Below are positions 1 through 5,135 of a DNA stretch of 5,135 nt, one piece after another. A program made the position numbers and the translations under genes. Below the pieces are notes generated by a model. The model was not told the DNA's origin. It was given only the letters and a program-made list of their open reading frames with translations, and ran no database searches. Source of the DNA: CAYGZA01 sp964354135 (GTDB lineage: Bacteria; Planctomycetota; Planctomycetia; Pirellulales; Thermoguttaceae); the NCBI GenBank assembly GCA_964354135.1, contig CAYGZA010000401.1:1-5135 (forward strand). The letters run 5' to 3'. Position 1 is the stretch's first letter; every line of letters begins with the position of its first letter.

Positions 1-1234
1 GGCGGATGGCGCTACGCGCCCCGGCCAAGCTGGCCAGCGGCCCGTCGGTGGCCGCGGTGTTCGGCTCTGGGAGCGTGCCCGACCACGTGTCGCGACCGCT
101 GGAGGCGATGAAGAATTCCCGCTTCTGCTCCCGGTACACAGCGGTGATCGTTTTCGACCGATCGAGGCGGACCGAGGCCTTGGCCGATTTCCGGTCTGTG
201 ACGTCTCCTTCCCAATGATCGAACACGAACCCCCTGGTGCCCGCTGGGGTACGCAGCACGATCCGGTTCTCGGCCGCCGCGTCGCAAGTCGATCCTTCTT
301 CATGCTGCGTCTTTCCCACGAAACCGGCCGCTGCTGCGATTTCCGCAGGCAAGACAAGGATTTCCAGGTCATGCACGAAGAACTTGTCGGGCCGGACAAA
401 CCGGCCGGCGATTCCGTATTTCTGTTGGAGGTAATACCCGACGCGATTCTGCTCGTCGAGCATGAGCGGCCGGCTGAAGAGCACGATTTCCGCCAGATCC
501 ATCACCGGCGAGATGTAGCCGGCCGGCGTGCCTCCGCCGACGTGCAGCGGAGTCTCCTTGACTCGTGGAATGATAGTGCTGCCCGACACGGCTTGCCAAA
601 CCCCGTTGTACGCGATCCGCGTGGAAGGGTTCATCGGTCCGGGCCATTTGACGCAGGTCACGATCGCGGGCTTCCCGAAGCAAGACGCATAGCTCTGGTC
701 GGCCGTCGTGGCGTCGGCACTGAAGCCGGTGCCGAGATCGACGCGGCCCGCCTCGAACTCCAAGAAGATTCCTCCGCCACGTCGGGAAGGATCACCCCAA
801 CCCAGCGGATGCGCGTACTGCGTTCGGGGCCGCGCGACATTGGCCACCAGGAAGACCGTGAAGCCCGGATCTCCCGCCAAGGCGGGCAGCGGCGCGGGCG
901 TCTGCAGGCTGTCGGGCTGCTGCTGGCGGAAGCGGACCGCGGGCAGTCCGCCAATGGCTCGACTCACGAACGTGGGCTCGCCCTCGCTGATTCCGAGCGG
1001 GATTCTTTGCGGGCTGCTATCATTCCATCTTCTCACCAGATCGCCGTCTCGGGTATCCGCGATGGCGTCGGCCCGGTACCACGCAGCCAGGCCCGCGAGA
1101 CCTGCTGGCCCGGCCGGGCCAGCCGCTTCGGTCGCCTGGCACGGGTAGGCCGCAATCGCAATCGCCGCGGCGATGAAGCCGAGCCGTAGCGATGTCCTCA
1201 GAAAGAGGGCAAGACGACTTTCGCGCCGATTCAT
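1..1234 (-). CDS. Secreted LamG / InlB-like repeat / beta-helix protein, 3' end cut by window edge
   Basis: My translation from ATG 1234 is open for 411 codons, with no stop before base 1, so the C-terminal part is missing. Residues 1-37 look like a Sec signal peptide (MNRRESR start, Ala/Ile-rich core about 19-30). Next comes a short Gly/Pro/Ala stretch (AGPAGPAGLAGL). About 47-275 is a LamG/concanavalin-A-like domain, from LAAWYRADAI to YYLQQKYGIA, the same bounds as in the upstream large protein. About 296-370 resembles the divergent InlB B-repeat (F338-D-H-W341-E-G-D, ending ITAVY367). From 374, FFIASSGRDTWSGTLPEPN and TDGPLASLAGARSAIR match the usual opening of secreted right-handed beta-helix proteins (pectate-lyase-like, often DUF1565-type). 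Such proteins bind or cut polysaccharides, but the catalytic part lies outside the window, so no substrate can be named. The start follows a GGAAG Shine-Dalgarno by seven bases and is the first ATG after the in-frame stop at 1268-1270. A long open frame on the opposite strand (215-1189) is its shadow. Confidence 0.88.
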   Translation of the reverse strand, partial: MNRRESRLALFLRTSLRLGFIAAAIAIAAYPCQATEAAGPAGPAGLAGLAAWYRADAIADTRDGDLVRRWNDSSPQRIPLGISEGEPTFVSRAIGGLPAVRFRQQQPDSLQTPAPLPALAGDPGFTVFLVANVARPRTQYAHPLGWGDPSRRGGGIFLEFEAGRVDLGTGFSADATTADQSYASCFGKPAIVTCVKWPGPMNPSTRIAYNGVWQAVSGSTIIPRVKETPLHVGGGTPAGYISPVMDLAEIVLFSRPLMLDEQNRVGYYLQQKYGIAGRFVRPDKFFVHDLEILVLPAEIAAAAGFVGKTQHEEGSTCDAAAENRIVLRTPAGTRGFVFDHWEGDVTDRKSAKASVRLDRSKTITAVYREQKREFFIASSGRDTWSGTLPEPNTAATDGPLASLAGARSAIR

Positions 1235-1238
1235 GACT

Positions 1239-1457
1239 TCACTTCCGTAGGTTTGGCTTGAACCGCTTCACCTCAGCCGCTTCGAACGAGAGCCGCTCCC
1301 CGACTTGCGCCAGCGGGGGCATCCGCGAGTTGCCCCGCACCGTGAGGATTCTTGCTCTCTCGGTCGAGTTGTGCGTTTCCACCTCGTTCGCGCCCTCGCC
1401 AGCGGCCTCTGCCGCCTTGTGTCGTGAAAGGCATGAGTACCTGGGACGCGATGGCAT
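1239..1457 (-). CDS. Possible small protein or gene remnant between the two large genes
   Basis: An open frame of 72 codons from ATG 1457, not recognised as any family with certainty. From about residue 19 to the end, codons are G-rich at position 1 and strongly G/C-rich at position 3, as in the flanking genes, which suggests real or recently real coding. The first 18 residues look less coding-like and the ATG has no clear ribosome site, so the start is doubtful. The stop (1239-1241) lies four bases before the next gene's ATG, a spacing suited to translational coupling. The stretch RILTVRGNSRMPPLAQ resembles the 'MPPLA' segment near the C terminus of some planctomycete c-type cytochrome proteins, so this may be the 3' remnant of such a gene. 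That resemblance is from memory. The rest of the gap, 1458-1571, holds no gene I can support and no convincing terminator. Confidence 0.3.
   Translation of the reverse strand: MPSRPRYSCLSRHKAAEAAGEGANEVETHNSTERARILTVRGNSRMPPLAQVGERLSFEAAEVKRFKPNLRK
1242..1246 (-). promoter_or_regulatory. Ribosome binding site for the LamG/beta-helix gene
   Basis: GGAAG on the minus strand, seven bases upstream of the ATG at 1234. It supports that start and directly abuts the stop codon of the small upstream frame, so a ribosome finishing that frame would release next to this site. Confidence 0.5.
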
Positions 1458-1571
1458 GCGTCAGGAATGGGTGGTATTCTGGCACATCGCAGGTAATCGA
1501 GATGGTCGAGTTTAGTATCCGGCATCCAGAACCCGACCGCTGACACCTGCATGATGCCCCGAAACAGGAAA

Positions 1572-4500
1572 TCACGGACGCTCGATCAGCGGGGCGGTGG
1601 CTACGCGAGGGCGGATCGGCAGCAACTCGATCCCCGGAAAACCCGGATCTGGAAGCTGGCGGAGGTCTTCTTCGCCCAGGTAGGGGCAATTGGCGTCAAC
1701 CCAAACCATCAGGCGACGGAGGCTGAGCGGGTCCGCACGCACGCCGTAGTGCTTGCCGTCGGCGGCCAGCTTGACCAACTCGCTGGTGCAGGAAAGGGCC
1801 GTCATGGGGCGGAGCGTGGCTAGGGCCCGCGGATCGAGTTTTGTGTTGTCTGTCGTCTCCACGGGGATGGCGCCTGCGATGCCCCAGCCGGACCGCGCGC
1901 CGGCGACCGGGTTCTGCCAGCCCGCCGGTCCCACCAGCGTCAGGTACGGCTCCTTGAACGGCCCGTGTCCCGGCCGCAACCGAAGATCCGGCTCGTGCGA
2001 GCCCGGGGACTTGCCCTGGTGGCACTTCACACAGTAGCGGTCCAGGACCGGCTGGGCAAAGCGCTCGTAGCTGATGCTCTGGGCGCCCCATGGCGGCGGC
2101 GTCAGCTCGCTCGGCGGGCGACGCAGGGCCAGTCCGGAGTTCGCCGCCGGTGCGGTGGAGTGCGATTCATGGCAGCCGACGCAGCCGCGGCGTTCCCCCG
2201 GCATCACGCCCGCAAAGCTGCGCATCGTCTGGAGGCAGCGACGCTGCCCGTCGAGCAGTTGGAAGTGGAGCGACTGGCCCGGCGGCACCTCGAAGTACAC
2301 CGAGCCATCGGCTTCCACCGGCACTTCGCTGAGAATCCGCTTGACCGACTCTTCATAGACGACCGAGATCGGAGGGCCCGACAGGCGGAACGTCTTGAAC
2401 CAGGTGGAATACGTCTTGGGATCCGACTGGATCACGCGCAGGTATCGCACGCTCCCGGGCGGCAAATCGGGCACGCCCTGATACACGTCGGCGCTGTAGA
2501 GCGTACCCGTCGCCGGCCGTCTGCGATGCTTTCCCGTGCCAGGCCAATCAACGCGGTCCGGGATCCGCGGCGGAACCGGCCGCAGCTTGACCGGGATCGC
2601 ATGCCAGACGTGGTAAGCTCCTTCATAGATCAACTCGCGGTTGCCATGCACGTCCATTAGGTAGAGTCGGAACTTGTTGTCCGCAGCCCGGGCGGAGACC
2701 AGGAAGTCGTTCTCCGAGAGCGGGTAAGGCGTCTGGTAGCTGCTGTAGCGGCCGGAAGAATGGTAGTCGTCGGCCTCGGGCCGATCGGCCGGCGGCGAGC
2801 CCACCTCGGCCCAAGGCACATCCCAAGTGACCCGGGTAATGCCCTTCGGATAATTGAATCCCCAGTGCGGATCGATGATCCCGATCGAACCGGTGAACCA
2901 GTCGTGGTGGCCGACGCCCGAGAACATCACCCGGCGGCTGCCGGGAATCGACCGTGGCTGGGCCAAGTGGTCGGGCCAGACCGACTGGTTTCCCCAGAAG
3001 ACCATCGTGTTGGTGCCGTCTGGATTGGTGGTCCAGAGACTCTGCACGCGGAACACCGACTTGTCCGTATACTCCCAGCGCGAGTAGATCACCCGACCGT
3101 CACTGAGAAGCGAAGGCAGGAAGTCCGGCTCGCTGTTCTGACTGACCAGGTAGATGTTGCCGCCGTCGGCATCGCAACGGGCCAGCAGCGTGGAATAGAT
3201 GTACGGGCCGCATCGAACGTAGGTGTTCCCGCGAGTCGTGGTAAACATCACATGCCCGTCCGGCAGGTAGATCGGGTCGAGATCGTCGTAGTCGCCCGTG
3301 GTGAGTTGTCGCAGGCCGCTGCCGTCGAGGTTCATCTCATAGAGGTGGAGTGCCTTCTCGTCGTGCGCCTTATAGCAGAAAAGCACGCGCTTGGCGTCGA
3401 ACGACAGGTCCGGACGCCAGAAGCTGCCGGGCTTGTCTTTGGGGGCGAGCAGCCGGACCTTGGCTCCGGGGTGCAGGCCGTCGAGCACCAGGAGACGCCC
3501 CCCGGGAACTGCACGGTGGCCGAGGCGATGAATGGCCTGGTGGGGCCATTCGGGACCTTGCGGGTAGGGCTGGTCGATGAACAAGAGTTGCGTGAAGTCG
3601 ACCACGGGGTTCTTGAACATCATCTGCCGCTTCACTCGGCGCACGGCGAGATAAAGGTCCTTGGCGCTTCCGGCATTGAGCGTTCTATGCGTGGCGGTCC
3701 CCAGGCGTTCTGCCAAGCGGTCCAGGTCCGCCAGTTCCTTGGCTAGAGAGGGGGCCTTGGGGTCCTTTGCCAGCCGCGCGGCAAGTTCCCTCGCCCAGAC
3801 CATTTCGCGCCCGGCGCGATCGGCCAGTGCCTGGCCCTCGGCCTGGAACAACCAGTCCCGTTCCAGTGCAGCAGCCGATGCCTCCGCAGTCAGCGCTTTG
3901 GCTGCGGGAGTCGTAGGGTTTTCTACGGTAATTGGCAGATACCCATTCTCGATTACCTGATTAGGTGGGCGCGGGTTCATCGTGCCCGCTCGCCCATCGT
4001 CGGCCAGCGCCAGACCGTACTTCTCGGCCAGGTACTGGCAGGTCTGCTTGCGCTGGTCTTGGTCCAAAGCTTGGTCGTAGAGGAGCAACTCGGCGATCTC
4101 GCCCTGGAGGAATTCACACGGCGGCGTTGTCTGCGCTCCAGCGCCGATCAAGAGGTCCCGGTCGTTGCCGAGGATCCGACCGCGGGCGCCCTGAAACCGC
4201 TCGGCTTTTCCGTTCCGCAGCATCTGGAGCCATTTCCCGTCACAACACACCTCCACGATCGCCAATTCCTTGCCGATGTCCTGGCCACACTTCGAGGAGA
4301 CACTCTCGGCAACGAGTCCGCTATGGCCCACGCGCGGCCCCAGGCCCAAATGCGGCCACGGATACAACCCGTCCTTGCTGACCGCGATCCCGTAGCCTGT
4401 CCACGGGGGCCCCCAGTGGTTCTTGCCGAAGAGCCACATGTTGGCCGTGGAATCCCCGGCCTTGGCGACCACGAAGGCCGTCATCTGCGCGATGTTCAGC

Positions 4501-4880
4501 GATGCGTCGTGCCCTGCCGAAAGGTACTGCCTCTTGGAAGCGTCGAAGTGGACCACGTTCAAGCCGGGCTTCGGTTTGCCGACAACGCAGGTCGGTCGAT
4601 TCGCGGGCGCGCCTTGGACGGCATGGTTGCCGTGCCCGCTCTTGTCGGCCCAGCGGCCCAGCGGCGTGCCATCGACGGGCCCGGTCCCTTGCTTTCCGTC
4701 GCCGGCGATGTCCTGGGCATCGAGCCAAAGCACCAAGTGGGGGGCTGCGGGTGGTCCGCTTGCCCCGGCGGGGACGGCTGTGGCAAGGCACCATGCAAAG
4801 ATCGCACCAACAGAACGGCTTGCCAGCCGGGTGCCTGCTCTCACGGCGATATGCGTCAAAGCTGTCTTCTGCGTTGTCAT
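1572..4880 (-). CDS. Secreted LamG / beta-propeller / HzsA-like di-haem cytochrome c protein
   Basis: Predicted exported 1102-residue protein, function unknown. Residues 1-41 form a signal peptide (basic start, hydrophobic core about 24-38, cleavage near AGA-SG). About 47-295 is a LamG/concanavalin-A-like domain, from LVLWLDAQD to YLAEKYGL. About 325-420 is a charged, Ala/Leu-rich helical, possibly coiled-coil linker. About 425-770 is a PD40/TolB-like propeller with blade motifs such as MNLDGSGLRQLT, DPIYLPDGHVMFT and LLSDGRVIYSRWEY. About 785-905 resembles the hydrazine synthase alpha middle domain (PVEADGSVYFEVP, then MPGERRGCVGCH), with haem motif C900-C903-H904. About 935-1102 is cytochrome c-like with C950-C953-H954 and a family-typical tail (LPIRPRVATAPLIERP). 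The frame is open for 44 codons upstream of 4880, but the start at 4880 puts the signal peptide at the N terminus and has a weak AGGG four bases upstream. Known HzsA is about 800 residues; the surplus is the LamG region. No HzsB/C partner is visible, so hydrazine synthesis is not supported. Redox or surface binding is inference. Confidence 0.93.
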   Translation of the reverse strand: MTTQKTALTHIAVRAGTRLASRSVGAIFAWCLATAVPAGASGPPAAPHLVLWLDAQDIAGDGKQGTGPVDGTPLGRWADKSGHGNHAVQGAPANRPTCVVGKPKPGLNVVHFDASKRQYLSAGHDASLNIAQMTAFVVAKAGDSTANMWLFGKNHWGPPWTGYGIAVSKDGLYPWPHLGLGPRVGHSGLVAESVSSKCGQDIGKELAIVEVCCDGKWLQMLRNGKAERFQGARGRILGNDRDLLIGAGAQTTPPCEFLQGEIAELLLYDQALDQDQRKQTCQYLAEKYGLALADDGRAGTMNPRPPNQVIENGYLPITVENPTTPAAKALTAEASAAALERDWLFQAEGQALADRAGREMVWARELAARLAKDPKAPSLAKELADLDRLAERLGTATHRTLNAGSAKDLYLAVRRVKRQMMFKNPVVDFTQLLFIDQPYPQGPEWPHQAIHRLGHRAVPGGRLLVLDGLHPGAKVRLLAPKDKPGSFWRPDLSFDAKRVLFCYKAHDEKALHLYEMNLDGSGLRQLTTGDYDDLDPIYLPDGHVMFTTTRGNTYVRCGPYIYSTLLARCDADGGNIYLVSQNSEPDFLPSLLSDGRVIYSRWEYTDKSVFRVQSLWTTNPDGTNTMVFWGNQSVWPDHLAQPRSIPGSRRVMFSGVGHHDWFTGSIGIIDPHWGFNYPKGITRVTWDVPWAEVGSPPADRPEADDYHSSGRYSSYQTPYPLSENDFLVSARAADNKFRLYLMDVHGNRELIYEGAYHVWHAIPVKLRPVPPRIPDRVDWPGTGKHRRRPATGTLYSADVYQGVPDLPPGSVRYLRVIQSDPKTYSTWFKTFRLSGPPISVVYEESVKRILSEVPVEADGSVYFEVPPGQSLHFQLLDGQRRCLQTMRSFAGVMPGERRGCVGCHESHSTAPAANSGLALRRPPSELTPPPWGAQSISYERFAQPVLDRYCVKCHQGKSPGSHEPDLRLRPGHGPFKEPYLTLVGPAGWQNPVAGARSGWGIAGAIPVETTDNTKLDPRALATLRPMTALSCTSELVKLAADGKHYGVRADPLSLRRLMVWVDANCPYLGEEDLRQLPDPGFPGIELLPIRPRVATAPLIERP

Positions 4881-5087
4881 AGCGCCCTGATAGTACCGAG
4901 GAAGCCGGGGAACTTGCACCGCCTTGGACCCGGGGGAGGGAAGCGGGGCGTCGAGTAACAACGCCGTTGGACGGAGACACGAGGGATGCCCTGACCTCCC
5001 ACAGCGTGTCAACGCAAGGCCAACGGATAGCGACCAACGGGTTCGAGGCGACGGATCGTCGTTGTCGAAGCGAAGGTGTTACTTGAG

Positions 5088-5135
5088 GAACCGAATGCGT
5101 TAATTGCGCACGTTCGGGTCTGTGGGAGCCCCGGG
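5088..5135 (+). mobile_element. Group II intron 3' fragment: domain V and start of domain VI
   Basis: 5088-5096 (GAACCGAAT) pairs with 5112-5120 (GTTCGGGTC) over nine positions with one A-G mismatch and a closing T-G wobble. Bases 5110-5111 (AC) form a two-base bulge on the 3' side. An upper stem-loop (5097-5109) begins GCG and ends CGC. A 9-bp lower stem, two-base 3' bulge and short upper hairpin, 33 bases in all, match group II intron domain V, usually about 34. The 3' strand CACGTTCGGGTCTGTGGG closely resembles the familiar intron CACGTACGGTTCTGT. 5124-5135 (GGGAGCCCCGGG) would be the 5' strand of domain VI, whose partner lies beyond the window. Oddities: the catalytic triad position reads AAC rather than AGC, and the loop is not GNRA, so the element may be degenerate. 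No reverse transcriptase or domains I-III fit between it and the gene starting at 4880. Assignment rests on pattern recognition, not a covariance search. Confidence 0.55.

Noticed and set aside
215..1189. 324-codon open frame on the plus strand
   Set aside because: It is antisense to the LamG/beta-helix gene, whose translation shows recognisable domains along its whole length. The plus-strand product has none and is Arg/Gly-rich, as expected for a shadow frame in GC-rich DNA.
1521..1558. GGCATC / GATGCC inverted repeat after the large gene as a terminator
   Set aside because: Only six pairs with a 26-base loop and no T-run on either strand, so it is not a credible intrinsic terminator.
2760..3746. 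328-codon plus-strand frame opposite the propeller region
   Set aside because: The opposite strand encodes a clear beta-propeller with conserved motifs. The plus-strand product shows no recognisable domain.
1572..4880. Annotation as true hydrazine synthase subunit A (hzsA)
   Set aside because: The haem-ligating tyrosine is missing, a LamG domain is added, and no beta/gamma subunits or anammox genes are present. HzsA-like domains also occur in non-anammox planctomycetes.
4059..4958. 299-codon plus-strand frame opposite the LamG region
   Set aside because: Shadow of the LamG domain coding sequence; no domain, signal peptide or plausible ribosome site.
4881..5012. 44-codon N-terminal extension of the large gene to ATG 5012
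   Set aside because: The extension is Pro/Arg-rich without family character and would bury a good signal peptide that begins at the ATG at 4880.
5007..5012. TTGACA on the minus strand as a -35 box for the large gene
   Set aside because: No acceptable -10 hexamer lies 16-19 bases downstream (the sequence there is GC-rich, about GCATCC). A perfect -35 alone is not enough.
5061..5135. Plus-strand open frame running off the right edge
   Set aside because: Its peptide (..HVRVCGSPG) is what group II intron domain V yields when translated by chance. The RNA hairpin explains the sequence better than a protein does.

Overview
The window looks like GC-rich Planctomycetota (or wider PVC) chromosome, and both sizeable genes lie on the minus strand. 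The main evidence is the protein repertoire: large secreted multidomain proteins that join LamG/concanavalin-A-like folds to a beta-propeller and c-type haem sites, or to an InlB-like repeat and a beta-helix. This style is typical of that phylum. The order or genus cannot be assigned from this window.

Layout, read in the direction of the minus-strand genes (right to left). (1) 5088-5135 carries what looks like domain V and the start of domain VI of a group II intron. It is on the plus strand, runs off the right edge, and has no room in this window for the rest of an intron. (2) 4881-5087 is a short leader with no convincing gene or promoter. (3) 4880-1572 encodes a complete 1102-residue secreted protein: LamG domain, helical linker, PD40/TolB-type beta-propeller, hydrazine-synthase-alpha-like middle domain, and a C-terminal cytochrome c-like domain, with two CxxCH haem motifs. 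(4) 1571-1235 is a 337-base gap. Its left two thirds can encode a small protein of 72 residues or fewer, with coding-like codon use, ending four bases before the next start. (5) 1234-1 is the 5' part (411 codons) of a second secreted LamG protein. It continues through an InlB-like repeat into the opening of a right-handed beta-helix and is cut by the window edge.

Both large proteins have export signals and start with LamG domains of the same layout, so they probably work outside the cytoplasm. The first is a putative haem/electron-transfer or surface protein and the second a putative polysaccharide-binding or polysaccharide-modifying beta-helix protein. Shared strand and order allow co-transcription, but the 337-base gap makes this uncertain. 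No hydrazine synthase beta/gamma subunits or other anammox genes are visible, so the HzsA-like protein should not be read as evidence of hydrazine synthesis.
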